A stretch of DNA of 64,000 bases from a bacterium (GCA_030615605.1 JAUWYY010000009.1:26523-90522); one strand, 5' to 3'. Positions 17,906 to 27,748 are shown, numbered from the stretch's first letter. Program-made: numbers and translations. Notes: generated from the letters alone by a model not told the origin.

Positions 17906-18505
17906 ATGGATTACGAAGCTCATATGTACTATTCGGACCAGCTTGAATCACTACTTGTAGAAATAGTCGATTTCTTTGAGGGAACACCAAAAGTACCCCT
18001 CAACGTTATTGAGGGATTTCCCGGAGTGGGCGTCTATGGGCTTTATCACTCTGGTGACGTTAAGATGTATGACGGACACCCAGCATCCCGACCCATGTAT
18101 GTTGGTAAGGCGGTGCCTCGCGGATGGCGTCAAGCCCGGGAGCCCGACACCGATGATCCACAGCTCTTTATTCGACTACAGGAGCACTCAAGGAGCATTG
18201 AGCAAGCCCAGAATCTTCAGGTGCAGGATTTCAGTTGCCGCTTTGTGATTATGGTGGACGCGGCCGCTGACCTCATTGCTTCCGTCGAAAATGCACTCAT
18301 TCGCCGCTACCTCACCCTCTGGAACACTGTCATTGATGGCTTCGGAAATCATGACCCCGGGAGTGGCCGTTATGATCAAGCTCCATCTGAGTGGGACATC
18401 GTTCATCCGGGACGCCCGTGGGTAGCTAATCTGAGAGATACGCCGCCCGATAGCTCTATAGTCGAACGAAAGGTTCGAACGCACATTGCTGCACTCCTAG
18501 ATTAG
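17906..18505 (+). CDS. Eco29kI-family type II restriction endonuclease (GIY-YIG)
   Basis: Cuts double-stranded DNA. The alignment to Eco29kI is strong at the catalytic residues known for that enzyme: Y44 (GVYGLY), Y65 (MYVGKA), R90 and H94 (RLQEH), E128 and N140. The spacings R-H (4), H-E (34) and E-N (12) equal those in Eco29kI. The DGFGNHDPGSGRYDQ and HPGRPW segments are also family hallmarks. Eco29kI reads CCGCGG; the target here is only inferred to be similar. It is convergent with a methyltransferase, their stop codons overlapping by four bases. Confidence 0.92.
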   Translation: MDYEAHMYYSDQLESLLVEIVDFFEGTPKVPLNVIEGFPGVGVYGLYHSGDVKMYDGHPASRPMYVGKAVPRGWRQAREPDTDDPQLFIRLQEHSRSIEQAQNLQVQDFSCRFVIMVDAAADLIASVENALIRRYLTLWNTVIDGFGNHDPGSGRYDQAPSEWDIVHPGRPWVANLRDTPPDSSIVERKVRTHIAALLD

Positions 18506-19860
18506 GATTTACGAAGCGCGACGGCTGTTTCATATAAGCTGACGTCAGCACTCCCGCGTCGCACACTTGAATTCGTAATGCTGTCGCCTACTCTTTTCTT
18601 CCTCAATATGTGAGAGTCTGAGTGCAGGCCACACTTGTGGCCCATCTCGCTCAGAACCCTGTCTACTTCGACATTGATCCCTTGTATAATATGATTGCCC
18701 ACCACCACCACGGCGGTACTGCCCGGCCTGAGCAGCTTCTCGACAAGTTGAATGAAACGCCACGAATCATTGAAGTACCGAGCCGCGTAATTGGCCCATC
18801 CAGGTCCTCCGTACTGTCCTTTCTCAGTCCTCTGGCTTCGAATCTCGTCTACGAGCTGAGATACTTCAGGAAGGTCAAATTGCAAGTCAATACGAGGTCC
18901 ATTCCGCACGGTCTGCCAAAAAGTCCCATAACTCTCTTCTTCAAGCTCCCTCAGTTCATCCCGCGATTCGGCAAATCCCAGCCAATACAGGTGTGGGCGG
19001 GTATTACGCACATAGTGATAATTGTTCAAATACGGGGGAGACGTCACAATCAGGTCCACACTAGAGGGCTTGAGTCGACCTGTATGTACGCATCCAAAAA
19101 AGGATTCATGGTAGAGAGTCCCTTCGCCTAATGCACTCGTCGGAATCCTGCTTGCTTGTTCGATGTCCTTTCTCATCTGAGACAATTTGTGCGCTATTAT
19201 CCCTTTGACATCTGCCTCCTCCACTAGAGGCCTGTCCGCGCCAGGCCGAGTACAGAGACTAGGCTCATATGTGTAATTAGAGTACGAAACCAAAGTGGAC
19301 CCGAAAGCTATGCGCATCAAGTCGCGGCGCAAACCTGAATCAAGTTCGTCTATGAAGTCCATCACCAACAGGACTTGCGGTAGTATGCTTGGTGAGAAGA
19401 AGTCTATCCGAGACCGAAAGCCCTTTGGTGGCGCTGATGCAGGCTCCCGTCCTTGCTGTTGTGCCTCATGCATCCACGACTCAAATTGGCTGAGCAAGTC
19501 GTCAACATACTTCGGATTTCCACGGAGAGCCTCCAGCTTGGTACGAGCAGTAAGTGCAGCAAATGGGTTTATCTCGAAGCCTATTGCATCATAGCCCGCG
19601 ACTATCGCCTCGACCAGCGCAGTTCCCACTCCGGCGAAAGGATCTAGTACAAGCCCTTCTTCTCTCTTCATGTAGTCCTTAATGCAATCGCGGACTAGAT
19701 CTGCTGAGAACCCCGCTATCCAATTGACCCAGCGATGGAAGGGTTCTTCACGGTTTTCGGAAAACGCTGGGCCTGAGGAGTCCCCCGTATATTGCAGAAG
19801 AGGTAACTGCTGCTGACCGAATGGCTCTGCAGCCATTGATCTAAGAGTCCTCTGAGTCAT
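18502..19860 (-). CDS. Site-specific DNA amino-methyltransferase (TSPPY class)
   Basis: A 452-residue methylase whose SAM-binding motif (VLDPFAGVGTALVEA, about residue 70) precedes the catalytic TSPPY motif (about residue 271), followed by LNNYHYVRNTRPHLYWLGF. This motif methylates exocyclic amines (N4-cytosine or N6-adenine). The ATG at 19860 is chosen for GGAGGGG upstream. It is convergent with the Eco29kI-like nuclease and is the only nearby candidate for its protecting enzyme. However, the methylase characterised for Eco29kI itself makes 5-methylcytosine, so this pairing would be a different combination. Confidence 0.88.
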   Translation of the reverse strand: MTQRTLRSMAAEPFGQQQLPLLQYTGDSSGPAFSENREEPFHRWVNWIAGFSADLVRDCIKDYMKREEGLVLDPFAGVGTALVEAIVAGYDAIGFEINPFAALTARTKLEALRGNPKYVDDLLSQFESWMHEAQQQGREPASAPPKGFRSRIDFFSPSILPQVLLVMDFIDELDSGLRRDLMRIAFGSTLVSYSNYTYEPSLCTRPGADRPLVEEADVKGIIAHKLSQMRKDIEQASRIPTSALGEGTLYHESFFGCVHTGRLKPSSVDLIVTSPPYLNNYHYVRNTRPHLYWLGFAESRDELRELEEESYGTFWQTVRNGPRIDLQFDLPEVSQLVDEIRSQRTEKGQYGGPGWANYAARYFNDSWRFIQLVEKLLRPGSTAVVVVGNHIIQGINVEVDRVLSEMGHKCGLHSDSHILRKKRVGDSITNSSVRRGSADVSLYETAVALRKS

Positions 19861-19993
19861 GCACGACCCCTCCATCCTGGAGAATATGTGGAAGTGCCGG
19901 CAACATATGTTCCACTCCATACTATACCACAAGTCACCAGCTCTGTCAAATCTTTTTGAGGAGCTTTCTTGTGCATGGCATTATTCTGCCCTT

Positions 19994-21250
19994 CTACGTT
20001 CCCATTTTCCAACTGGACAGATACTCTTGTTGCTCGGGCGTCAGCGTGTCTATGGATATGCCCATCGTTTCCAGTTTGAGGGCGGCAATTCGCTCGTCAA
20101 TGTGCTGGGGGACTGTATGAACAGCCACCGGCAGCGGCTGATCTAAGCCCGCCACGTATGCGGCGCACAGCGCCTGATTGGCAAAGCTCATATCCATCAC
20201 CGAGGCCGGGTGCCCTTCGGCCGCAGCCAGGTTGGCCAGCCGCCCCTGCCCAATTACGCACAACTCCCGTCCGTCTTGAAGGTGATATGCCTCCAGATTA
20301 GGTCGAATGGTGCGGACCGTTGTACTCATATCGTGCAGATCGGTCAGGTCAATCTCCACATCGAAGTGACCGGAGTTCGCCAGCACCGCGCCGTCCTTCA
20401 TCACCTCAAAGTGCTCGCGGCGAACCACGGACTTGTCGCCAGTAACGGTGACGAATATGTCGCCGATTGCCGCCGCTTCGCTGATGGGCATGACCTGGTG
20501 GCCGTCCATCGCCGCGCGCAGCGCCCGCAGCGGCTCCACCTCACAGATGATTACCTTTGCCCCCATCCCGTCTGCTCGCATCGCCACGCCCCGACCGCAA
20601 TCCCCGTAGCCGCAGACTACCACGTTCTTACCGGCTATTAGGATATTGGTAGCGCGCAAGATACCATCAATCGTGCTCTGGCCGGTGCCGTAGTAGTTAT
20701 CAAACAGGTGCTTGGTGTTGGCATCATTGACGGCAATGAGCGGGTAGCGCAAGGCTCCATCAGCGGCCATCGCCCGCAGCCGGATTACCCCCGTAGTAGT
20801 CTCCTCCATACCCGCCTTGATGCCTTCGATCTGTTCCTGACGCTCCGAGTGCAGCGTCGAGATCAGATCCGCCCCGTCATCAATGGTAATGGTCGGGTTG
20901 ATATCCAGGATTCGATTGATGTGCTCGTAGTAGGTCTCGCGATCCTCGCCGTGCCGGGCGTAGACCGCTACCTTGTAGTCAGCAACCATACTGGCCGCCA
21001 CCTCGTCCTGGGTGCTGAGCGGATTGCTAGCGCACAGGGCGACCTCCGCGCCACCCGCTTGCAGCGTCCGCATCAGGTTGGCCGTCTCGGAGGTGACATG
21101 CAGGCAGCAGCCGATCCGCTCCCCTCGCAGCGACTGCTCGGCGGCAAAGCGCTCGCGAATCAGCCTCAGCACCGGCATCTGCCGATCCGCCCACTCAATG
21201 CGCTTCGCCCCCGCTTCTTTCAAATCAATGTCAGTTATGTCATAATCCAT
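19994..21250 (-). CDS. ahcY: S-adenosylhomocysteine hydrolase
   Basis: Splits S-adenosylhomocysteine into adenosine and homocysteine, clearing the by-product of methylation. At 418 residues it is the short form. Signatures are [37 protein letters not shown], the NAD-binding [20 protein letters not shown] and, at the end, [12 protein letters not shown] in place of the usual KPDHYRY tail. The last point is normal for short bacterial and archaeal types. Shine-Dalgarno GGGAGGT is 11 bases upstream. It is followed by the methyltransferase gene at 134 bases, which may be coincidental. Confidence 0.96.
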   Translation of the reverse strand: MDYDITDIDLKEAGAKRIEWADRQMPVLRLIRERFAAEQSLRGERIGCCLHVTSETANLMRTLQAGGAEVALCASNPLSTQDEVAASMVADYKVAVYARHGEDRETYYEHINRILDINPTITIDDGADLISTLHSERQEQIEGIKAGMEETTTGVIRLRAMAADGALRYPLIAVNDANTKHLFDNYYGTGQSTIDGILRATNILIAGKNVVVCGYGDCGRGVAMRADGMGAKVIICEVEPLRALRAAMDGHQVMPISEAAAIGDIFVTVTGDKSVVRREHFEVMKDGAVLANSGHFDVEIDLTDLHDMSTTVRTIRPNLEAYHLQDGRELCVIGQGRLANLAAAEGHPASVMDMSFANQALCAAYVAGLDQPLPVAVHTVPQHIDERIAALKLETMGISIDTLTPEQQEYLSSWKMGT

Positions 21251-21334
21251 AGATAGTGGTACCTCCCATCAAGCTACCGGCGACCCGGACAGTTACTGCA
21301 AGTCCCTTGCCACAATATCGCCACTGTCATGTCT

Positions 21335-22231
21335 CTATTGCAGATAAGACTTCACATACTCCGCCACTGCCTTCTGCCATGGGCGCAGCGGAGCGTGGCC
21401 CAGCGCTGCCCACCGCCGGTTTTCCAGCACCGAGAACGCCGGCCGCCGGGTGGGGCTGTCCCAGTCGGCGCCGGAAATCTCAGTGATTGGTACACCGCTC
21501 AAGCCGGCGACGTCCAGTGCCGCTCGCGCCAGCTCCGCCCGCGAGCAGTAGCCGCTGTTGGTTAGATGAATAATGCCGCTGATTGGCTCCGCCACCAGTT
21601 CCCACAGTGCCCCGGCCATGTCCCGAGTGTAGGTCGGCGAGCCAATCTCGTCAACTACCCCCCCCACCTCGCCCCCGTGGCGAGCGTGGTCAATGATGGC
21701 CGCGACAAAATTGCGTCCTCCTGGCCCGAACATCCACTGCGTCCGCACGATCAGACAGTCGGCGGCAATCTGCTGCGCTGCTCGTTCACCCGCCAGCTTC
21801 GAGCGTCCGTAGGCGTTTATGGGATTGGGCGCATCCTCTTCGCTGTACGGGCTGCCCCTGGTCCCGTCGAAGACGTAGTCAGTGCTGATATAGATCAGCT
21901 TGGCGCCGCGCTCGGCACAAAAGACGGCCACCTTTTCGGTCGCCAGCGCATTATGTCGCTGCGCCAGTTCCGGCTCGCTGGTGGCACCGTCCACATCGGT
22001 ATACCCGGCACAGTGAATTACTACATCAGGCTGGTCTCGTCCGCCGTAGCTGCGTTCGTGCAGCGAAGGAGGATATGGCCCCAGGGCACCGTCAATACCC
22101 TCGTCGGTACTCAGATCACCGTCAGCAATATCCACGCCAACCGTGCGTACTGCCGCCGGCGCCAGCTTCATCAGCGCCGACCCCAGCATCCCTGCTGCGC
22201 CGGTGATGACCGCTGTCTGTTGACCGCTCAT
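21335..22231 (-). CDS. rfbD: dTDP-4-dehydrorhamnose reductase-like SDR with in-frame repeat insertion
   Basis: Extended SDR that reduces a dTDP-keto-sugar, last step of dTDP-rhamnose synthesis. Motifs: TGAAGMLGSAL (NAD(P) binding), VIHCAGYTDVDGATSEP, YISTDYVFDG, YGRSKLAGE and VRTQWMFGPGG. Start at 22231 overlaps the upstream stop (ATGA), so translation is coupled. Between GALGPY and QPDVVIH lies an extra PPSLHERSYGGRD, encoded by a copy of the CCGCCGTAGC-type hairpin repeat found throughout this window. Normal relatives have nothing there. The insert falls in a loop before a core strand and keeps the frame, so the enzyme may still work. Confidence 0.9.
   Translation of the reverse strand: MSGQQTAVITGAAGMLGSALMKLAPAAVRTVGVDIADGDLSTDEGIDGALGPYPPSLHERSYGGRDQPDVVIHCAGYTDVDGATSEPELAQRHNALATEKVAVFCAERGAKLIYISTDYVFDGTRGSPYSEEDAPNPINAYGRSKLAGERAAQQIAADCLIVRTQWMFGPGGRNFVAAIIDHARHGGEVGGVVDEIGSPTYTRDMAGALWELVAEPISGIIHLTNSGYCSRAELARAALDVAGLSGVPITEISGADWDSPTRRPAFSVLENRRWAALGHAPLRPWQKAVAEYVKSYLQ
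22038..22073 (+). repeat. CCGCCGTAGC-type hairpin repeat inside rfbD
   Basis: A diverged copy of the small hairpin repeat nested in many of the larger elements (inner arms CTGC / GCAG). It contributes about 12-13 codons to rfbD without shifting the frame. Confidence 0.8.
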
Positions 22232-22854
22232 TGTGTTGTCCCGGATCTTGCGTCCCACCAACTGCGAAACTGGCCCACATCCCGGATACCATGCTCCAGC
22301 ACAGCCTCGTAGATCTGGATCGACAGCATGGTGCGGCGATACTCTTGCTGGTAGCACAGAGTTTCCTTAATGGCCAGGATGGCCGCGCGGGCTTCCTCGG
22401 TCATCAGGGATATCCATCTCTCCTGCCTGTGCGCGGTGCGTTTGGTCTTCTCAGGGGACACCGTGTGCAGGTCGAGCTTCCAGACGCTCTTGTCCTGCGG
22501 CTCTATGGAGTCCGTTCTAGTTGGGTCGGTAACCAGGAGACCCCAGTAGAAGCTCTGCAACCCGCCCGCTAGCCAATACCTATGGAAATTCGTGCAGTCC
22601 AGGCGGACACACCATCCCGCCAGGGCCAGTCGCGTGCCTACCTGCCAGTGTCGCTCCCAGTCGGGCACTTCTTCGGCGCGGTCAAAGTCGAGGTCGCGCC
22701 ATGTCATAGTGTGCATTGCATAGCTGCCAACAGGCCCATAGCTGGCCTCATTCAGTATGTCACCGATGCCCGAGTCGGCGAGCATGGAGTCTGCTTCAGA
22801 CCGCAGTGCTTCATCCAGTGAGAAAAGCCGTTCGGCCTCAGAGTTCGTGGTCAC
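22228..22854 (-). CDS. Hypothetical protein, possible nucleotidyltransferase fold
   Basis: A 208-residue soluble protein. The segment YGPVGSYAMHTMTWRDLDFD resembles the GS...DxD core of nucleotidyltransferase-fold proteins. It is followed by LAGGLQSFYWGLLV and VWKLDLHTV, which could supply the third acidic residue. No confident family match. Its stop codon overlaps the rfbD start, so the two are co-translated, though a link to sugar-nucleotide work is only suggested by that. Confidence 0.65.
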   Translation of the reverse strand: MTTNSEAERLFSLDEALRSEADSMLADSGIGDILNEASYGPVGSYAMHTMTWRDLDFDRAEEVPDWERHWQVGTRLALAGWCVRLDCTNFHRYWLAGGLQSFYWGLLVTDPTRTDSIEPQDKSVWKLDLHTVSPEKTKRTAHRQERWISLMTEEARAAILAIKETLCYQQEYRRTMLSIQIYEAVLEHGIRDVGQFRSWWDARSGTTQ

Positions 22855-22901
22855 TTGCTATTCCCCCGTCCATGCGGCTCGTTTGCTCGCTCTCGATCTT
22901 C

Positions 22902-23975
22902 CTATATCTGCACCACGTTTCCCGTCTCCAGGCTCTCGTGGACGGCCGTGGCGATTTTGGTGGCTTGCAGCCCGTCGTTGCCGTCGGGATAGTCGCCCAG
23001 ATCCTGGAGCGTGCCGCCCTCCAGCAGCAGGTTGACGTTGGTCACGAAATGCTCAATGCTGGTCATCCCGTAGCCCTCCCACACCTCGCGGCCCTGGACG
23101 TCGCTGCGCACCCGCAGGAAGCTCTCGTTGTGGGTCTGGTTCATCGGTTCATCGCCGGTGCATACCGTCATCGTTCCCCGATCCTGCGAGTCACATTCCA
23201 GCATCCCCTCGGTACCCACCAGCCGGATGCCCTGGTTGACGACGGCCGGGAAGCCGTCGGGCAGGATCCAGGCGGTGTCGAAAGCCACCGTCGCGCCGTT
23301 GTCGAAGACAACCTTCGCTGATATCGAATCCCAGCCGCCCACGCCCAGCTCAGCCAGCTTATCCTGGCGGCCGGTCGCCCAGACCGCTTGCCCGTCGGCC
23401 TGCAGCAGCCAGCGGGCCAGGTCGTAGAAGTGAATGCCCAGAAACCACGCGGGCGAGCTGTTCTTGGCCCACTGGGGGAACCAGTCGCGCGGCACCTCAA
23501 TGCGGTCTTCCATATGCGCGTAGCCATATTCAATGTCGCCCAGATCGCCGGCGGCGAGCTTCTGGCGCATACGCCGGTGGTATTGGTCGTAGCGCTTGTG
23601 AAAATCCACCTGCAGCAGCACGCCCGCCTTCTGGCAGGCCTCAATCATCTCCACGCAGCCCTTGGCCGTGACATCCAGCGGCTTTTCGCACAGCACATTG
23701 ACCCCCGCCTGCGCCGCGGCCAGTACGATATCCTTGTGCAGATGATCGGGCGTGACCACGGTCACCCCGTCAAGCTGCTCTTTCTCCAGCATCTCGGCGT
23801 AATCGCTATACGGCGTAAAGTCGAACTGCTCTTGGCGCTCTTCCAGCAGGCTCTCGTTTATCTCACCTCCGGCCACCAACTGAGCGGTGCCGGTGTAGCC
23901 CAACTGCCGGAAACAGCGCAGGTGATTGATACCAAATGTCCCTAACCCAATAATGCCCAGCCGTGGCGTTGCCAT
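22902..23975 (-). CDS. Gfo/Idh/MocA-family NAD(P)-dependent oxidoreductase
   Basis: A 357-residue oxidoreductase acting on sugars or cyclitols. N-terminal Rossmann motif GIIGLGTFGINHL, then TPDHLHKDIVLAAAQAGVNVLCEKPL (the EKP motif binding cofactor and substrate), and a C-terminal beta-sheet domain with FLGIHFYDLARWL (catalytic His and Asp region). The start at 23975 has GGAGGG eight bases upstream; the longer upstream frame runs through repeat DNA and is not used. Substrate cannot be assigned. Confidence 0.9.
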   Translation of the reverse strand: MATPRLGIIGLGTFGINHLRCFRQLGYTGTAQLVAGGEINESLLEERQEQFDFTPYSDYAEMLEKEQLDGVTVVTPDHLHKDIVLAAAQAGVNVLCEKPLDVTAKGCVEMIEACQKAGVLLQVDFHKRYDQYHRRMRQKLAAGDLGDIEYGYAHMEDRIEVPRDWFPQWAKNSSPAWFLGIHFYDLARWLLQADGQAVWATGRQDKLAELGVGGWDSISAKVVFDNGATVAFDTAWILPDGFPAVVNQGIRLVGTEGMLECDSQDRGTMTVCTGDEPMNQTHNESFLRVRSDVQGREVWEGYGMTSIEHFVTNVNLLLEGGTLQDLGDYPDGNDGLQATKIATAVHESLETGNVVQI

Positions 23976-24000
23976 TATCGTACCCTCCGTGAAGTTTCTC

Positions 24001-24060
24001 TGTCCGCCGTAGCTTCCTTGTCCGCCATAGCCTTGGCGAAGGCGGATGGCGAAGGCGGAT
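24001..24060 (+). repeat. Two adjacent CCGCCGTAGC-type hairpin repeats
   Basis: A GTCCGCCGTAGC unit runs into a GTCCGCCATAGCC...GGCGGAT unit, with the closing arm (GGCGAAGGCGGAT) duplicated. It lies just upstream of the oxidoreductase gene and looks like one repeat inserted into another. Confidence 0.75.
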
Positions 24061-24180
24061 CCTACCGAGGCAATGGTTTCCTCGTCAGCTTGATACTTAC
24101 CTCCCTGGCCATCGTGGTTATTCAAGTTTGCCGCCCCCGCGGCCAATATCACTAACGACAAACGCATCGATGCACAAGCC

Positions 24181-24870
24181 ATGCTGGCGAGGGAGCCAAA
24201 TACAGTGAATCCAACAATCGGTTGGCCGGACGACTCTAACGGGTCACACTCCCGGTGTAGCGACGGGCTTGGTGGCGTCATGACTGGTGCGCCGCCGTCG
24301 CGGGTATGGAGCCTGCAACTGCTCAATGCCACGGTGGAGAACAAAGACGGTTACACCGTCGGCCACTGCCGGCGGGTCCGTCAGTATGCCCGCATTTTGG
24401 GCGAGGTGCTGGGACTGGACGACGAGCAGCTCTGCACCTTGCAGATTGCCGCCGACTTTCATGACATCGGCAAGGTCGGCATCATCAGCCCTATTCTCAA
24501 CAAGCTCGGCCCGCTGGACGACTTCGAATGGCGGGTTATCTATATGCACCCGCTGCTGGGCCGCGAGCTGTGGGAGGGGGCTATTCCCCGCTTGACCAAC
24601 GTTGCCAGGATCATCTACCAGCACCACGAGCGCTGGGACGGGGATGGTTATCCCGACGGGCTGGCGGGTGAAGAAATCTGCGTGGAAGCCCGGATTATGG
24701 CGGTGGTAGACGCCTACGACGCGATGTGCAGCGACCGTCCCTACCGCCCGGCCCTGGCCGAACCAGTAATCTTCGAGGAGCTGCACACCGGCGCCGGGGG
24801 CCAGTTCGACCCGGAGGCGGCCGGTCTCTTCATTGACATCATCCAGGATAGGAAGGTCAAAGCGGCCTAG
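24181..24870 (+). CDS. HD-GYP-type cyclic-di-GMP phosphodiesterase
   Basis: Hydrolyses c-di-GMP. Residues include FHDIGKVG (metal-binding HD) and HHERWDGDGYPDGL (the HHExxxGxGYP signature), with the downstream RIMAVVDAYDAMCSDRPYRPAL expected of the family. At 229 residues it has little beyond the catalytic domain. The first 33 residues are poorly conserved and the ATG at 24280 is an alternative start. The next gene is a diguanylate cyclase whose start lies only about 60 bases downstream, so synthesis and degradation of c-di-GMP are encoded together. Confidence 0.9.
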   Translation: MLAREPNTVNPTIGWPDDSNGSHSRCSDGLGGVMTGAPPSRVWSLQLLNATVENKDGYTVGHCRRVRQYARILGEVLGLDDEQLCTLQIAADFHDIGKVGIISPILNKLGPLDDFEWRVIYMHPLLGRELWEGAIPRLTNVARIIYQHHERWDGDGYPDGLAGEEICVEARIMAVVDAYDAMCSDRPYRPALAEPVIFEELHTGAGGQFDPEAAGLFIDIIQDRKVKAA

Positions 24871-24931
24871 GCCACCGGCACGGTGTGCTTTGACAGCATA
24901 CGCGCCTGTTCTAACCGCCCGGAGGGAGCAA

Positions 24932-27748
24932 GTGCGAAGAATGCCTGAGTTGATCTCTGTTAAGAATAATGGTAATCGCCAACGGACTGTTTTTGTCTTT
25001 GCATCTTTGGCGATTGCGCTTGTGGCTGCTGTATTGTGTCTCGGTAGTTTCAAAGTGAGGGAATTCGAGCAAACGGTTATTTCCGATACCCAGAAGCACC
25101 TATTGACGATCGCCAGGACACAAGCCGAGCACATTGAAGAGCTCATCTGTGAAACACAATGTGACCTGGAAGCTTTGGCCGCCAATCCCATTATCAAGAA
25201 CAGAATCAGAAACAATGTCAGGGGAAGTGAGATTGCTGAGGGCGACTATCGTCCGTTTCAGCATATGTTCCTTGAAGAGCGCCATATTGCTGCTGCGCTT
25301 TACAGAATCGATTCAACAGGCATAGTACAAGCAAGAGTACCCCCGGCGGAAGGGCGCGAGGGCCGCGATTATTCAAACAAGCCCGGGGTGAAGTTCGTCC
25401 TGGAGAACCATACGAAACGTGGGGAGCATTCAGAAGAATCCTATGAGCATGTCAGTGAACTGCTCACAACAGCTTCCGGGGCATATGCCATCGCTGTTTG
25501 CGTACCTGTTTTTGAAAAAGAGGAGTTTATCGGTGTACTGCGTGCCTTGATCTATGCAGATCAACTTGGCGATATCATCGGCGGTATCGAAGCAGGTGAG
25601 AAAGGCTATGGTTGGCTAATAGATGATGATGGGCAAGTATTGTCTCATCCTGATGCCGAGCAAATTGGCGCAGATTTCATGACAATCAGGCGGGAAAAGT
25701 TGCCCGGCGCTGATTGGTCGGAGCTGGAAGATGTTACTGCAAGAATGCGTGACGGCGAAGAAGGGGTGGCCTTATATCATTCCGCATGGTGGGCAGAGCC
25801 TAATCCCAGAATGGTGAAGAAAATAGTTGCGTTTGCCCCGATTGAAATCGGCAATGAACAGTGGTCCATCGCTGTGACCATGGGTTACGATGAAATTGCC
25901 GGACCGATCACCAGGTACGCCAGGAATACCCTCATTCTGGGGGGATTATTGATCCTAATCTTCCTGGCGGGCGGCACAGCGCTCTATCGAGTTCAGAAGA
26001 AAAAGGATGAGCTTGAGATCATCGCTGCATCTGCTACGGAACTGGAAAGTGCCAATCGCAAATTGCAGACCGAAATCACCGAACGCAAGCAGGCCGAAGA
26101 GGCCCTGCGCGAAAGCGAGGGCAAGTACAGGACACTGGTTGAGAATCTTCCCCAAAAGATATTCTTCAAGGATAGGAATCTAGTCTATGTATCCTGTAAT
26201 GAACAGTACGCTCGGGACTTGGGCCTTGCACCAGATGAAATCGCCGGACACACAGACTATGACTTCTACTCCAGGGAATTGGCAGAGAAGTACCGAGCAG
26301 ACGACGCAAGGATTATGCAGTCCGAGGAGACAGAAGACATGGAGGAGGACTACATCCAGGATGACCAAGAACTAATTGTCCACACGGTCAAGACGCCCGT
26401 CAGAGACGAAGGCGGCAAGGTTGTCGGCATACTGGGCATTTTCTGGGACATCACCGAACGCAAGCGGGCCGATGAGGCGCAGCAGGAGAGCGAAGAAAGA
26501 TTCAGAACCATATTTGATAAGGCTAGGGACGGCATGCTCCTCGCCGATCCGGAAACGAAGAGATTCTACACTGGCAATGAAATGATATGCCGTATGCTGG
26601 GCTATACTCTCGAAGAGCTCAAGAATCTGGGAGTGATGGATATCCATCGCCAGGAAGACCTCCCTTATGCTATGGGGCAGTTTGAAAAGCTATCTAGCCG
26701 AGAGATTGAGGTGGCCAAAGACATTCCGGTGAAGAGAAAGGACGGCACTGTTTTCTACGCAGATATCAGTGCCGGTCGGGTGACGTTAGGTGATGGAACA
26801 TATATGTTGGGCATCTTCAGGGACATCACCGAGCGCAAGCAGGCCGAAGAAGCGCTGCAGGAGGCTTATCAGCGCAACGAGACCGTTCTGCAGACCTCTA
26901 TGGACGGCTTTATGATAATGCAGCCGGATGGCAGTATTATCGAGTGCAATGAGGCTTTCTGTGAGGTGGCGGGATATTCACAGGACGAACTGCTGGATAT
27001 GAATATCGGTGCCCTGGCCGCACAGATGACCGCTGAAGATCTGGGCGAGACTATGCAGCAGGTGATGGACGCCGGCTCTCGCCGCTTTGAGACTGCTATG
27101 CGGCGCAAGGACGGCACGATAGTTGACTTGGAAGTTGCCACGACCTCCGTCGAACTGTCCGAAGACAGCTTCATTGTTAGCTTTACCCGCGACATCACCG
27201 AAACCAAGCGGCTGTGGGACGAGCTTAACCACCAACTGGTGCGCGACGCGCTCACCGGCGTCTACAACCGCCGCTACTTCAACGAAACTATCATCCAGGA
27301 GATCGGACGCGCCGACCGATACGGCCACCACGTCAGCTTCATAATGGGCGATATTGACGGCCTGAAGGCGATCAATGATGGCTACGGGCATCTGGTTGGC
27401 GACCAGATTCTGCAGGGCGTGGCCGAGGTCCTCCAGAAGTCGGTCCGCGCGGCTGATGTTATCATCCGCTACGGCGGCGACGAGTTCCTGGTGGTAATGC
27501 CCGAGACCCGCACTGAGCAGGCCCACGCCGCTCTCGTCCGCTTCCAGGATGGCTTCAGCGAGGAGCTGGCCCAACGGGTCCAGGATGGGGCCCTATCCCC
27601 CGATCTGCCGGCGGATCTCGGCTTCAGTATGGGCGTGGCCTGCTACGAGCCGGACACCGATGTCGCCGTCGAGGAGGTCCTCGCCCAGGCCGACGCGGCC
27701 ATGTATCAGGTCAAGCAGGCCAAACGCGCCAAGCGCGCCACCGCCTGA
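24932..27748 (+). CDS. Membrane sensor diguanylate cyclase, Cache-PAS-PAS-PAS-GGDEF
   Basis: Makes c-di-GMP. With the GTG at 24932 (GGAGG six bases upstream; ATG at 24941 is the alternative) it has 938 residues. Order: membrane helix (about 20-40), a periplasmic double-Cache-like sensor (to about 330; it includes GYGWLIDDDGQVLSHPD), membrane helix (about 332-351), short coiled coil, three PAS domains with PAC-like tails (starting about 389, 521 and 646), and a GGDEF domain from about 770. The active-site YGGDEF is intact near 846-852. The codon usage of the sensor half is more AT-rich than its neighbours. Confidence 0.93.
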   Translation: MRRMPELISVKNNGNRQRTVFVFASLAIALVAAVLCLGSFKVREFEQTVISDTQKHLLTIARTQAEHIEELICETQCDLEALAANPIIKNRIRNNVRGSEIAEGDYRPFQHMFLEERHIAAALYRIDSTGIVQARVPPAEGREGRDYSNKPGVKFVLENHTKRGEHSEESYEHVSELLTTASGAYAIAVCVPVFEKEEFIGVLRALIYADQLGDIIGGIEAGEKGYGWLIDDDGQVLSHPDAEQIGADFMTIRREKLPGADWSELEDVTARMRDGEEGVALYHSAWWAEPNPRMVKKIVAFAPIEIGNEQWSIAVTMGYDEIAGPITRYARNTLILGGLLILIFLAGGTALYRVQKKKDELEIIAASATELESANRKLQTEITERKQAEEALRESEGKYRTLVENLPQKIFFKDRNLVYVSCNEQYARDLGLAPDEIAGHTDYDFYSRELAEKYRADDARIMQSEETEDMEEDYIQDDQELIVHTVKTPVRDEGGKVVGILGIFWDITERKRADEAQQESEERFRTIFDKARDGMLLADPETKRFYTGNEMICRMLGYTLEELKNLGVMDIHRQEDLPYAMGQFEKLSSREIEVAKDIPVKRKDGTVFYADISAGRVTLGDGTYMLGIFRDITERKQAEEALQEAYQRNETVLQTSMDGFMIMQPDGSIIECNEAFCEVAGYSQDELLDMNIGALAAQMTAEDLGETMQQVMDAGSRRFETAMRRKDGTIVDLEVATTSVELSEDSFIVSFTRDITETKRLWDELNHQLVRDALTGVYNRRYFNETIIQEIGRADRYGHHVSFIMGDIDGLKAINDGYGHLVGDQILQGVAEVLQKSVRAADVIIRYGGDEFLVVMPETRTEQAHAALVRFQDGFSEELAQRVQDGALSPDLPADLGFSMGVACYEPDTDVAVEEVLAQADAAMYQVKQAKRAKRATA

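Noticed and set aside
24001..24344. Longer N-terminus for the Gfo/Idh oxidoreductase
   Set aside because: The extension reads through two hairpin repeats and antisense to the HD-GYP gene; the ATG at 23975 has a strong ribosome site and starts the Rossmann fold.
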